A stretch of 64,000 nt of DNA from Phytophthora colocasiae (taxonomy: Eukaryota; Oomycota; Peronosporomycetes; Peronosporales; Peronosporaceae), in NCBI GenBank assembly GCA_018806915.1, contig JAGKQI010000054.1:372001-436000 (forward strand), read 5' to 3'. The position numbers were made by a program, and so were the translations under genes. The notes below the pieces were generated by a model. The model saw nothing but the letters and a program-made list of their open reading frames with translations. It did not search any database and had not been told where the DNA came from. This document shows positions 19,078-31,783 of the stretch, in pieces. Within the stretch, counting starts at the first letter, position 1. Each line of letters opens with the position of its first letter.

Positions 19078-21397
19078 TTACTGTACCACCTGTGCCTCTT
19101 TCAGCACACGGAGAGCCTTCTTCGTGTCGCCCTTCTTCAGCAGAACGTACACTAACAGTTCAAGCGACTCGCGGCAGTTCGGGTTTTCCCTTACAGCACG
19201 CGTCACACTCTCTTCGGCTTCCGAATTGCGCCCCTGCAGCAGAAGCGTCGTGGCGTTGTTCACGTGGACACCAGCTCGAGCTCGAGACAACTGAATCAAA
19301 GGAACAGCAAGTTAGATACTAGACACAAACTCCAACGTCATAATTCAGGACATGAGCTTACCTGGATCTTGGCTTCCCGCGCGTATTCTTCGGCCATAGC
19401 AATGAGGTCCCGCTCAGACTGTAGCACTTCTGTCGCTTCCGACGCCCTCGATAACATACAAAGAGCCTCCGCAGTGTACGACCGAGCCAAAAAACTGTTT
19501 GCCTTGGAACAAGTAGGCAGAGCCAGTAGTTCCTTCGCGCTTGTGATGGCCAACTGAGGCTCGTACATGGACAAGTAGACGTACGACAAATTAACCAAAG
19601 CCTTCTGCCTCAATACGTCCAGTGCTTCCGAGTTGAGAGCTTCACTATTTGCCTCACCGGCAACAGCATCAGCATTTCCATTCGCCTTTTCAGAATCCAA
19701 GAGTTGACTGCACAGCAAAACGACGTTCTTGAAGCACTTGGCTCCGAACGGAAGACTCATCGTCGGGGATCCATCAGCGTTGTTGGCATCAGTAGATGAT
19801 GCACGAACTCCGTTGCCGTTGCTGTTCTTCTCTGGGAGTTTAATGTCCTGCGAAGCAGCAGAAGGCAAACTGGTGGGAAGCAGTACACGACGGTGGGAGC
19901 CGGAGCCCACAATGCCCTGAATCAGACCGCTCTTGTTCCCAGCCACAACTGCTAACTTCTGCTCCTTTGCAAACGCCGCAGTGCAGCACTCACCAAGCCG
20001 GAGCCACAACTTAGGGCGATTGAAGAACAACCGTGACGATTCGTGAAAGCAACGGAACGCCAGCGCGAAATCACCCTGAAGCAGCAGGTGCAGCCCATTA
20101 TTGTACATGATTTCATGGTGGGAAGAGCTCGCGATGACAACAGCGTCCATCTTGGTGGCCTTGATTGTAGCTTGAAGGGCTCTGGCAAAGTAAGATTGTG
20201 CTGCCTTCCGCTGCCCCATTTGGTAGTGGATGCAGCCCATATTATTCAACAAAACACTCTGTATTAAGCATAACATCTCAGCGTCAGTTCAGAATCCCTT
20301 TGTAGAACGCATCCCAACGTCGACGTACCTCGCTGACAGCCTCCTGTGTACACGATGCAAGAAGCTTGATGCATTTCTTGTAGTTCTTCTTTAAATATTC
20401 CAGGTTGGCCTTCAAAAACAGCGCCGTCGAGTTCTGTACCACCAGACACGGGTGTCCAATAGCTGAGCTCGTCTTCTCGGACTCCATTCCAAGCGAAGAC
20501 GACGCCGAAACAGCGTCTCCCCTGTCGTGCGTCTTGATCTCCTTCTGGAAGATTTCCAACGCGGACTTGACCTCTTTCTTCGCCGTCTTGAGATTGCTCT
20601 GCAGCAGCATGAACTTGGCCCGGTAAAGATGCAGTCGGAACCGGAATTCCGTTACATCCCAGCGGTTCTTCTTCTGAGCTTCCGTCTCTACTACGTTCCC
20701 ATTGGCATCGCGCTGCAAAAGATGGTCTGCCACTTCCTGCACCGTGTTAAACCGATGAGGTTTCTCCAAAAACGCTAAGATATTCTGCGCCTTCTTGATC
20801 GTAGCAGCTCGTTCCCTCTCCGTAGTGACACAGCCCCTACTACTGTGCAAAATGACGTCCAAGTACAGGAAACTGGCGTGCATGGCTACATTTTCATCAA
20901 TGGGGTCCACATTGCGCATCACCGCTTCAAGAACAGAGCTGGCTTGAGCGTACTGCTTGGACAGGAACAGTGACGCTGCGTAATTGTAGCGGAGATACGC
21001 CGTCTCCCTCTCAATAGAGAAGGAGCCACTGTCTTCTGTAGCTTCCCCTGTCTCTCCTCCATCAGCTGCAGCTGCTGGTTTGCTGTTCTTGTCATGTTCC
21101 TGCAATTGAGAGCGCAAATTCTGCCTCAGAGCCTGCTGCAGCTTGTCGGGCGTGTCCAAACCCGCAGCGAAGCGTGCGAGTGCCACATTGTGGCGCACTT
21201 TAAAGTCCTGACGGGGATCGATCTCCTCCACGAGCTTCTCCAGTGCGTCGACCGCTTCCTCGTATTTGCCAGCACTGTCAAAAATGATGATACAATGTCA
21301 AAAATGCAGTTAAACGTGTCAAAAATGCAACTACGCACTTGAATTTCTGCTGTGCGCGGTGGCTCAGCGAGGACTTGTTGTCCTTGGTCCCTGACAT
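19078..21397 (-). CDS. CNOT10: CCR4-NOT complex subunit 10 homologue
   Basis: Four exons, 21397-21339, 21274-20329, 20258-19362 and 19290-19078, join in phase to give 704 aa starting MSGTKDNKSSLSHRAQQ. The protein is a TPR-like helical solenoid. Signatures include FNAGKYEEAVDALEKL, TAYLRYNYAASLFL, LVNLSYVYLSMYEPQLAI, SVLLNNMGCIHYQMGQRKAA and VHVNNATTLLLQGR; the pair LLNNMGCIHY and VYLSMYEP is characteristic of CNOT10. In animals CNOT10 with CNOT11 forms a module on the CCR4-NOT deadenylase, shortening mRNA poly(A) tails. The first intron contains three copies of TGTCAAAAATG. The 20329 donor (GTACGTCG) and 20258 acceptor were chosen because only they keep the solenoid motif in frame. Confidence 0.88.
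21275..21338 (-). repeat. Three spaced 11-bp repeats in CNOT10 intron 1
   Basis: TGTCAAAAATG (plus-strand reading) occurs at 21276-21286, 21296-21306 and 21317-21327. It makes up half of this 64-nt intron with a 20-21-nt period. Confidence 0.7.
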
Positions 21398-21783
21398 GGT
21401 TGTATTCAATGAAGGGACGCTTGATCTGCGTGTAGAATGCTCAATTCCTGCAATGATGTAAGCACAAAGTGTCAATTACTTTCAACTCGCAATTACAGAG
21501 CTCACAGAGAGTGAAACGGAGCAGGAAAAAGTGCGTTCAATAGAGCAGACGCACCTCTATCCACTGAGTGTACGTGCTGCGTCTGCAACTTGGCACAGCG
21601 ACGAAGGGAGCAAGGGGGCGCGAGCAATCACCTCGACACTTTTTTCTTGTTTCCTTGGCGGATTTCAGAGTGCAAACAAGTGGGGGGCGGAGATGTAATC
21701 GTACTTAGTGCGTATTAGCCAATTAGATGAAAAATATTGTCGGACAATACTATTGTACTGTTACCAACTTGATGTGGACGCTT
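21398..21783. other. Intergenic DNA between CNOT10 and PRP8
   Basis: A 386-nt gap between the start of CNOT10 and the end of PRP8. No gene was recognised. The end of CNOT10's 5' leader may include a small intron ending near 21449 (TTGCAG on the minus strand), but this is uncertain. Confidence 0.4.
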
Positions 21784-24700
21784 CTAAGCGAAAACGTCCT
21801 GCTGCTCCTCGTCGACGCCTTCGTCAGTGGCTTCTAGCGCGCTAAAGTTCATAAAGTGCGTCTTGCGGTGGATCTCGTGGTAGAACTCCTTGGGATTGCC
21901 CAGCTTCAGGTCGTATTTCATACCGGTATTGTGTTTGACGCCCATGAAGTTGTAGTTCCACACGTCTTCGTCCGGCACCATGTAGAAACCCATGAAGCGG
22001 TCCGATAGCAACATCTGCACCTTTTCATAGTGCGTCGGTGCGAATCCTGCTGGATTGGCGCCGCTGTCCTTGTTCTGGCGACCCCACTCGTAACCAGCGG
22101 GCGTTAACTTGTACGCCGTCAGGGAGCACGAACCGGGGGTGAAGCTGCACGTGATGATGATGCTCTTCTCGCCGTCCCACGACGTGTTCTCCGACATGAT
22201 CTTCGAGTGGAACGTCACGTCCTGCGGCGGCAAACTCGGTAGCTCATTCGGCTGCGTATGGATCCACCCAAGAGCCTCCATACCGTCCAAGTACTCATGC
22301 TCGGGCATGTGCAACGGGATGGATACATTCTGGTGCGTTCCCAGCTGCGGCGGCATCACAATACAGCGGATCTCCTTCACCTGTGGGTTGTCCGGCGGAC
22401 TCACACCATACATGAGGCCACAGATCTGTGTGCGCAGATCTGAAACGGTAATAAACTTGTTCAGCACATTCTTCGGCAGCACGTAAGTGAATCCTGTCTC
22501 CTTGATATCGTCCGAAGACACGTAGATGTGGTTGGTACGAAGGTGCAGATTTGTTGCTGAGATGGCACGCACACGCCAGTCCGTCTTCGACGCGAACGAG
22601 TGCTGCTCGTACTGGCTGGTAGTGGTGACCACCATCTCGTCACCGTGCTTGTTCACCGTCTTTGTCGTCACAGACGTGAGTTGGCTCTGCTCCCGCGCCT
22701 GCTGCTCGATCTCCGCGACCTGTTGTCGCTGCAGCGACGGCGCGGAAATTTCCATACCCAGGATAATATCACGGATCTCCGACTGGGTCAGCGAGGCAAC
22801 GTTCACGTTGTTCTTCTTGCCGTAGTCACCTAAGATCAAGTCCTTCAGCTGTACTTCGACCTTCAGCCACTGCTCATCGGTCAACGACGGCCAGATATGA
22901 TGCGGCTGTGTCGTCGTTTCTCCGTCGGGTCGTAGAATGATCTTAGTGCGGTCGTTGCTCACGTGTAGAGCGCGCAAGATCAGGATCAAGCGGGAGAACG
23001 CCGTGTACGACGTGATGGTGTTCAACCAGTCGTCGTAGATGTTAAACAGGACCATTTGAGGCTCAGTGGCCTTCAGGATCAAGTCTCCAAACTTCTCCAC
23101 CTTCAAGCACGCCTGGAACGGCAACTGTAACTCACTGCCCTTGATCACAATGTTTGGGAAGTCCAACAGATGCACTTCTAGTGGATCTAGCATGCCCTTC
23201 CGCGTCACAATAATCTGCTTAGGTTGTTCTTCGACGGGCAGCGACCGAATCAAAGCCGCTACTTCTTCTGCAGTCTTCCACTTGGCCAGTTGGCCCAATC
23301 GCTTCTGACCTGCCCACACTGACGTGTGGATAATCTTCAGGAATAATTGACCTGTGCGCGGGTTGAAAATGAAGATGGCACCATTAATGGGCTTCGTGGT
23401 CAAGTTTCCTTCGAATGTCTTGTGGATGGTCACTCGGTACACGTTCGTGTCATCAACGAACCAAATGATCTGGTTCGAGAACAGCTCGCCGTAATTCTGA
23501 CTCGACAGGTACGGCTCCGTCGGCTCTGAAGAATACAGTTGCAATCCCTTACGAATACGCTCACGCAGAACGTAAAGAGCGGGGTTTGCCTTCATGATTT
23601 TGGCCATCGCCTGCTGCATCAGCGGCTTGCAGCCAGGGAACCAGTTACCGTATCCACTGTACAAGTTGTACGCGAGATCCACAGCCAGTAGCACACCTGT
23701 CGGCGACGGATAGATCGTCATGTTATCCGTCGTGTAATCCAGGAACTTGGCACGCGCATATCGCTCGATATCATGGGAATCGAAATCGCCCCAGCGAAGT
23801 TGCACATCAATCCAGTACTTGGTGCTGGTGGAGCCATCGTAGCTCTCTTTCGTGTCGTGCAGCAACGTCGGCCGTCCCATCTGCCACTTATACGAAGCGA
23901 ACAGAAGCACATCAGCACACGAAGAGTTCATCTTGTATGACTTCCGCGGGTGAATCGTCTCCTTCTGCACATTTTCAATCTCCAGCGCGTCCAGCTCCTG
24001 ATCAAACACCTGCACCAGGTCCATCACGAGCGACTCATGGATCTTTTGCCACAAATGCGCGCGGAAAATCTGAATTAACGAGATCTTGAGCGTCGGGATC
24101 TTACCGTGCATGAAGATACCCGTCAAATCCAATTGCACCTGAAAACCCACATACACATTGGCACGATTGATCGTAGGAGACCACCACAGCGTGAATCGAC
24201 GATTGGGGATCTGGTTCAGACCGGATCGCTGCGCGTTCGTCAACTTCTTGTACTTCATGCTTTCTTCGAAGCCAGAAGCCTTCTCCCAGAACAAACCTTC
24301 CCACGTGGGGAAGTATGTACCCTTGAACAATGTATGCTCGAGAATTCCTTCAACACCGCCCAGTGCTTGAATCATATCCGTTCGGTAGTTGTTCAGGTTC
24401 CACAGCTTACCGTCGTGGCGCTGGTGGGTCCACCAAAACGGGTTTTGGCGCACAATCTGATAGCACTTGAAGCCCGTACGCACACGCCAGCCCTTATCGT
24501 ACGCCAGAGTGTGTCGGTCCTTCTGGAAAAGCGTGTTAATACGCGGAATACCACGATCCCATGAATCCTCAAGATCCTCCAGAGTCAAGCGACGGTTCTG
24601 AGCATTAGCTTCCTGCCGCTTCAAGGCGTATTCAGCCCACACGCGCTGCGAGTCAATGAATTCTGACTCCCACGGCTGCAAGTAGCGGAACAAGTTCGGG

Positions 24701-27700
24701 ATCAACTGATCTTCCTCGTGGGACATACCCGAACGGAAATGTGTAACACCACCACCATCCGTCTGCTTCGAATAGCGCAGGTCCGACTGAGGGATCAAAA
24801 CGTGGCCCATCGACAGCATACCCAATCCACCCAGCTCCTTTGGAGTGTAAAACACCACCGGGGGGAATCGGGATGGCATCTTGGAGTTCAAGCCGATCTT
24901 AATACGCGTCTGAATTTTGTTCTCACACTTCACCAGGAGGTCGAGCAACTCCTGCGTCTGCACAACGGATTCGCGGTAGTACGTCATGAGGCCGATCAGA
25001 GCTGAGTTCCACTTGTTTGCAACCTTGGTGAACGTTGTACTGCCTGATGACATCAAAATCTGGCGGATTCGGTTCTCGAACGCATGCAAAGACTCATCGT
25101 CAACCCGGAGATACGCCTGTGCCGTACGCTCTTTCGTGGTCTCATTCTGCAAAATCCACACGCCATCTTTGTGCGTGAATTCAGCGTCCATTGCGCGAAT
25201 CTTCGGCAGGATGCGCACTTCAAACCCGCACATATTGAACAGTAAATTCGGGTTGTCCTTCGAATACACCGACACAAAGCTGTTGTCCCAGTCGAACGTT
25301 GTCATTGAGCGTGGTAGTCGGTTTTTCATATCCCAGAACGTCGCTCTTCCGAGATTCACATCGTGCTTCATCAATCGCATGCGTGCATCACGCGGCCAGC
25401 ACTTCTTGTTATTGTAACCAACCACGTTCTCGTTGTTCGGGTCCGGATGTTCCGTCAGATAGCGCTGGATCAAGTCACGGGAATCGTCAGCATCGAACCG
25501 GAACAGCACGTAGATCTTGTCGATATAGCGCGTGTACAAGCGAATCGGGTGTCGCGTCTCCGTCGCAGTGTCCTTGAACGATAGATACTCGTTCGGAAGC
25601 TCAGGCGGACCGGCAATCTCCGTGGCTCGAGTAAGGCCCAGCAGCAGGAGATCCAGAATCAGACCGTAGTACTGGAAAATGAAAGACCCGAACTGCAAGC
25701 CACGAATGAGACCGTACGAGTTCGTGTGCATCATGTCCTTGAACGCGATGACAATGTTATTCTTCGCTGTCATGTAGTCGGCGATGTTGTGGTCGAGGAT
25801 CAAACGCAGCAGTCTGTTCAACAGGGTCAAGTCGATCTTCTCGTAAACCTTTTCGAGCTTCGACTCAAGCATGACCACACACTCTTCCTCGGACGTGTCC
25901 CAAACCTGGTGGAGGTTGTTTACTCCCTGGCACCACTTGTAAACAAGCAGCGGGGGCGGTTCAGAGTCGCTTGGCTTGATCCAGCACGGGAACAGGTGGC
26001 GCTTATCGGCTTCATACCACAAATACTGGTCAAGGTACGCGTCTGTGATCTTCTCCAGCGGTTCAATGTCGTACACGGGAACCAAGTGGGTGTACAAGTC
26101 CATAAAGTGAATGTGGACTTCCTTAAACGCGCGTTGGGTCAACAAGTGACGTTTGACACGCGACAGAGCCTCATGCGGATTATCGTAAGCCTGCTCAATC
26201 AGACCAAGCTCTTCACGTTCCGTCTGGTTCAACCTGTTGTTGACAGAATAGTTCTCTTTCAACCGCTCAAGCGCAAGAATAAGAAGCTTGGTGTCGTGCT
26301 TGTAGGAAAGCGGTGGGAATGGGATGGGGGCAAACTTGCGGCTTTCAAGCCAGTGCACAGTGGTCGTGTACACTGCGACAGCTTCCTCGGCAGATACGTA
26401 AGGGCCATCCTTGAGGTAATTGTGTTGGCGCTCCTGTTCTGCCTTGAGCCACAATCGTGTCAGGCGACCCACGTTCTTCTTGCAGACAGTCTTGTCCACA
26501 GTAGCACCGCGCTTAATACGCTCACGGTTGTAGTGGGCCACGTTCGTCCACCAATCAGCCTTGGACTTCACGTATCTCAAAATCATGTTTTCAATGGGAG
26601 CAGGTAACCCAGGCACCTTCCAAGGGATGTTTGCCTTCCAGCTGTTCACAAGAAATATCACCACACAACGTTAGAACCATCCTTATCAACTTGCAGAGCA
26701 GATAATACGTACCAGCGCCACGCTTCACTGAGATGTGCCATGATCGTTCGCGACTTGTTAACCTTGACACCTTCAGGCATCATATCCAGAATGTCGTGCA
26801 TCACAGCCGCACGTAGTTCAAGATCGAAGTGACTTTCCACACGCTGTTTAGTGACCGTCTTTGCGATGCCCTTCGAGTGTCGACCCTCAAATTGACGCGC
26901 CAGCAAATTTCCGAGCCACCGCTCAAGCAGCGGCACAATACCTCGTAGGAAGAATAGCCACACGCGCCACCCTGGGGCCCAAAAACCACAGCCAGGCCCC
27001 TTACCAACTGGCCCAGTGTTGAAGCGGTAGTAGATTAAGTGCTTCAAGTCCTTACACATGCGCACTTGACGCATGAGGCGATACTTGTATCTGTACATTC
27101 CTGTCAGTTGGCCAACGTGGGCAAAAATGTACTGCAGGCCATCAGCAAGCTGGAATGCGTCGACATTCCCCAATCGATACTGGACGTGAGCATCCACAAT
27201 CAGCTTCGTCAGACGCAAAATCTCTCGCGTTAAGTGGAAGGCATTACCGAAACGCGATTTCTTTCGCTCCTTAGTCGTCAGCGTCTTGATGGGCTTCAGA
27301 TTAAAATTGTAGTCCAAATGGAGGTAGTTCAGGTTCTTGCGGTGAATCAACAAGTTAAGCATGTTGTACCCCTGACGACACACTTGCAGACCAGCTTCCA
27401 CCCAATCTAATTCGGTGCTCTGAAAGAACTTTGTGGACTTCAGCGACTTGAACAGGTATCTCTTGTTCAGTGCCTTCGGAGGCCGGTGGTGCAGCGAGTT
27501 CAACACCCAGCACTTCAGCAGCTTCTGGTAACTAACGCGAACCTTTACAGGTTGTCCCTGGGGACAATGCTCCTGGAACCACTTGTTCACGAGAGGCACA
27601 TCAATAGCACGGCGCGTGCGGCCCGTACGCAGATTAAATGGCCGCGGGGCCCAGTACAGCGCGATGCCATTGGCTGTTTCCGGGGTGTACAACGGCTCAT

Positions 27701-28928
27701 CCGTCAGCAGCGGGTCGAAACCCATTGGCAGCTGGAACTCGTCGTCTTCATCGTCTTCTTCTTCATCGTCTTGGCTCTCTTCCTTTCCAGCGCGGTTCAC
27801 CCGGAAGTGCGAAATCGGGTTCACAATCGGGTCAAAGTAGAACGCCGGCAGGTCCGGGTCTTCGGCCTTGATGTAGCATAGCACCGGCGTGTGGTACGGC
27901 TGAATGTGCACTGAACGCGGTCGGCTATTGTAAAGAAACGGGAAGGCCACCTTGTACTCGGTTCGGATCTGGTGGCGAATAATGATTTTGTTAATATCGT
28001 TGAACTCGTTCCAGTCTTCATCGTCCTCGTCCACATCCCGGTACAACGGCTCGAACTTCGGGCCACCAGGAATGGCTACATTCAATGCCTTGGCCGTGAA
28101 GAACGACTTCTTATCGAACAAATACTCGTAATTCGGGTCGATCAAGTCGCTCATCAGTTGTCCTGCTAGACGATGCAAGTTGGCCATAATGGGCACAGGC
28201 AACCTCCACTTCCGGTAGCTGGGTCCGTTCACAAACTTGGAGTCCACCAGCGGCTTGGAGTCATAGAGCCACTCAATCACTGCTTCGTCATCTTCTTCAT
28301 CCAGTTCCATCGTGATGCTCTCCGATGGTTCAATATCCAGAATATTATCTCCATAGTCCAGAGGCGGCTCCTCATCATCAAAAGGCGGGAATCTCATCCT
28401 TTTAAAGTGACGACGGTCACGTTTCTCACGTCGCATCATGATCCACATCGTGCCCCACTGGGCAATGTACACGGGCTCAATAACCCATGGGATCTCGTTC
28501 ACAAAAGTGATAGCTCCTGTGACGTGATACAGTACTTTAACATCTTTCACTTGTTCCCATGGCATGGGCATATTCTCCAGCAGCTTGAAAATAGCGTGTG
28601 GGACGTATTTTAAAGCTCCCAGATACACGCGTTTGTCGTGACGGAACTTCTTGCTGCTCATGTCTCCATGGTCCTTGACGATCTTACGCACATGCTCGGG
28701 CGGCATGTCGTCCTTGACGCTCTCCACAAAGCCGAACTTGCGCTTCTCGCCATAGCGTTTCGCGTTCATTTTTGTCCAGCGACGACTGCGCTCCTCCAGC
28801 ATCTTCTGCTTCTCGTCAGGCGTCAGGAACGCGGCAGTAGACGCTCCTGTAGTACTGCCGTTAGTGTAGCCATTCCCCACGGGCGAGGCGCCCGTCATGT
28901 CCACGTCCACAGCTCCCGGAGGCGGCAT
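21784..28928 (-). CDS. PRP8: Pre-mRNA-processing-splicing factor 8 (U5 snRNP core)
   Basis: Two exons, 28928-26713 and 26641-21784, join as [19 protein letters not shown] to give 2357 aa, close to human PRPF8 (2335). The intron is 71 nt, GT-AG. Visible family landmarks: the N-terminal Pro/Gly/Thr leader, [21 protein letters not shown], the reverse-transcriptase-like core, and the RNase-H-like and C-terminal Jab1/MPN domains ([39 protein letters not shown]). PRP8 is the scaffold around the spliceosome active site and contacts both splice sites and the U5/U6 RNAs. No intein interrupts it, although PRP8 is a frequent intein host in fungi. No lesion is seen in any domain. Confidence 0.98.
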
Positions 28929-29043
28929 CTTCCCGCTCCCTTCGCTTTACCGTTTGGGTGGCGATCCAGAATGGATGGCGGTTAAGTACGAAAAATTAGG
29001 TCATGACCTATTTTTGGTCCTGGATCTTGGAAGGACATAAAAA

Positions 29044-29587
29044 ATGACGACACCAAGCAAGTCGGAGGAGGACAGAGAGATCCCGATCCGGTTGACGCTG
29101 GGGGCTGCGACGTTGTCTCTCGGTGCTGCGGGGCAGTGGGAATTAGGTGCGTTGGTCTACGTAGTAGAGGAGACGTGCAGGGGTTGACAATTGAAGCATT
29201 TTGGTGCAGATCACACGACGTTGCAGCAGACGAAAGACCGCGTACAAGTGTTAGAGGATCGAAATGCTGCGTTAGAAGCGGAAAATGCCCTGTTACGGGA
29301 CAAATGTGCTCGTATGACGGAGGAATCGAACATGGAGAAATTCAAGTGTCAATTGCTGGTGGAAATGGTGCGTTCTGCAGTTGCAAAAGTGTAAACGACG
29401 TTTTAACCGCTCAATCGATTGCTGCTAGTTGGCAGTGTCAAGTTTAGATGAGGAGCGAACACGTGAGCAAGCTGAACAGGAAAAAGCTCGAGCTCTTAGC
29501 ATGAAGACGGACCTGGTGGCACTATTGGAACAGGCGCAAGCTGAAGGACTGGATGTACGCAAACTGAGTGCTGCTTTACCACCGTAA
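29044..29587 (+). CDS. Small coiled-coil protein, unknown
   Basis: Three exons, 29044-29146, 29210-29367 and 29429-29587, give 139 aa. The introns are about 61-63 nt. The N-terminus (MTTPSKSEEDREIPIRL) includes a short hydrophobic stretch (TLGAATLSLGAAG). The rest is a nearly continuous coiled coil (LQQTKDRVQVLEDRNAALE; TREQAEQEKARALSMK) ending LSAALPP. It starts 115 nt from the PRP8 start, in the opposite direction, so the two may share a promoter. I do not recognise a family. The 29210 acceptor was chosen because it alone gives a long intron-like 63-nt gap and an in-frame join; other joins meet a stop. Confidence 0.6.
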
Positions 29588-29870
29588 GGATTGTAACTGC
29601 ATTAAACCGTCCAGCTCAGCTCGTAGCTATTGATCTCATGCATGTTATCGCCCGAGTGTAACGTAGCGTGCCGGATTCAATTGCGGATTTTGCAGCAACT
29701 TGTAGCCATCGTCAATCGTTTTGTGGTACAAGATGTACCAGTTGGTACCTAAGAGTTCAGACGAGGCCTGAGCATACAAAAAGTCTACCATATGATCTGC
29801 AGCTGGTAAGAGGCAGGACTGACATTTCCCAAGTCGCCACCGCTTACAATAAGCTTTACCGGTCAACGCA

Positions 29871-31389
29871 ATGGGCGGGTGTTCGTCCAAGAGCGACGCT
29901 AAGGAAGACTACGTGACGCACGACCCGCGTGGTCCCGTCCCGAAAAGCCACCAGGAGACGCAGCAGGAGCGGGAGCGCAGAACTACTGCAGGGGGGAGCA
30001 GCTCCAAGCACGGAAGGGTGGCGGATGCTGCCACCGAACGGTCAAGTCGGCGGCCTAACAACAATACCGTGGACTTCCAGGAGTTCAAGGACAAAGAGAA
30101 GAATGTGGTGGAGACAATGCTAGAGAGCAACAAAGGTCTACGCATGGCGGAGATCAATTTCAACGATCTTAAGTTGCAGAAGATCATCGGAGCTGGAGCG
30201 TTTGGAGAAGTTATTAAAGGCACGTACTGCGGTACTCCGGTCGTGGTCAAGCGTATGCTGCGTAACAAGATCACGGAGGACAATCTACGCATGTTCGGCG
30301 ACGAGATTCAGCTCATGATGAACCTACGTCATCCCAATATCGTGCAGTTTATTGGTGCCAGTTGGAATTCCTACTCTAACATGTACGCGGTCCTGCAAGT
30401 TGAAACTATTTTGCTTTGCTGAAACTGACTTGTTGTGATGCATCTTTATGCAGTTGCTTTGTGACGGAGTTCCTGGAGCGAGGAGATCTGTTCGCAGTGC
30501 TGCGGAACCCGGAGAACAAGATGACTTGGGCCAAGCCTATTCTGCGCATGACCATCGACACCTCGCGCGGTATGGCCTACCTGCACAGTATGAAGCCGCC
30601 CATTATCCATCGCGACCTCAAGAGCATGAACATCCTCGTTAGGTAACGTACACACTTGGCTCTCTGCAGTTAGAGAGCAGTTTGTTCAGTGGTTCTTTGT
30701 ATTGACAACGGCTTGTTTGTATTTGTAGTTCGACGTGGGGTGCCAAGGTCAGCGACTTCGGCTTGAGCCGCGAAAAGTCTGTGGATGAGACTATGAGTGT
30801 TACTGGAACGCCTTTGTGGCTGCCACCCGAGATGATCCGTGGAGAGCGCTACACGGAGAAGGCAGACGTCTACAGCTTCGGCATTGGTACGAATGATGTA
30901 CTTTGGACTGAACGCTGTTGTTAGTATTGACTAACCCTTGTTCTTGCAGTTCTGGCTGAGTTGGATACGCGTAAGATTCCGTACCACGACATCAAGGCCA
31001 AGGGAGCTCGCAACAAGAAGGTCTCTGGTAGCACGTTGATGCACATGGTGGCGTATGAGAACTTGCGTCCATCATTGAGCAAAACGTGCATGGACAGTGT
31101 GCGTGACCTGTACAAGCGCTGCACAGCCGACGACCAGTCGGTACGCCCTACTTTTGAGGAGATCGTGCAGTTCCTCGAGAACGACGTGCGTAAGGAGACT
31201 CTCGTACGCGCGGTACGTACAGCTTTGCTTGGGTTGTCAATTTCTGATACAGACTGGATACTGATGATCTTGTGTGACATATACATTGTGCAGAATGAGG
31301 AGATGAACGTAATCGAAGAAGACCAGAACGGAACGGATGTATCTCCCGAGGAGCTAGGTGTCCACCATGCCACACGCTACGTGGATTAA
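29871..31389 (+). CDS. N-myristoylated TKL-type protein kinase
   Basis: Five exons: 29871-30382, 30454-30642, 30729-30886, 30950-31212 and 31294-31389, giving 405 aa. MGGCSSK is a strong N-myristoylation signal with a palmitoylatable Cys4, so the protein is likely membrane-bound. The kinase domain (about residues 97-370) has GAGAFGEV, VVVKRM (Lys), IIHRDLKSMNIL (catalytic Asp), SDFGLS, GTPLWLPPEM and YSFGI, so it looks active. The HPNIVQFIGASWNS helix and short loops are typical of TKL kinases, an expanded class in oomycetes. The last intron (31213-31293) is exactly 81 nt, has no stop and keeps frame, so retention would add 27 residues. Substrates are unknown. It is convergent with PDI at 31784. 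Confidence 0.88.
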
Positions 31390-31783
31390 GTTTTTATAAC
31401 CTCTTTTTGTGCTTCGTTCTTTCTTGTTAAAGAGTGTTAAAGAGTGTTTTAGGTTTTGCTAAGAGCTGGATGACAAGGAGTCCGAGTGTGCGTTTCCATT
31501 TCTCCAGAATGTTTAAGTTTCCGCATAAGGGAGATGTGAAGACGAAAACAATCGAATTGTCTTGGGTGTCTTACAGCACGAAATGAGCCCCCACCACGTC
31601 ACGCGATGAACAATATGATGAGTCGGGCAATTATGTTTGAATCACTAGTCAACTGTGCATGACAACCAAAACAAACAGAAGCTTAACGCAGAATAAAACA
31701 AGAACTGCGTTGACATTTTAGCGCTACCTTCAAGTGGAGAAAGACTCCTCCATTCTACAGGTGCAGCTGCCGAGTCAACGACC
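31390..31783. other. Intergenic DNA between convergent genes
   Basis: A 394-nt gap holding the 3' ends of the kinase and PDI genes. An imperfect repeat, TTGTTAAAGAGTG then TTAAAGAGTGTTTTAGG, lies near 31425-31452. No gene or RNA was recognised. Confidence 0.6.

Noticed and set aside
25726..26607. 293-codon plus-strand frame opposite PRP8
   Set aside because: Antisense of a highly conserved PRP8 coding region; no own motif.
21784..28928. Possible intein in PRP8
   Set aside because: PRP8 is an intein hotspot in fungi, but the length (2357 aa) and uninterrupted motifs leave no room for one.
29871..31389. Several separate small genes on the plus strand
   Set aside because: Good GT-AG introns join them into one kinase with all subdomains in order.
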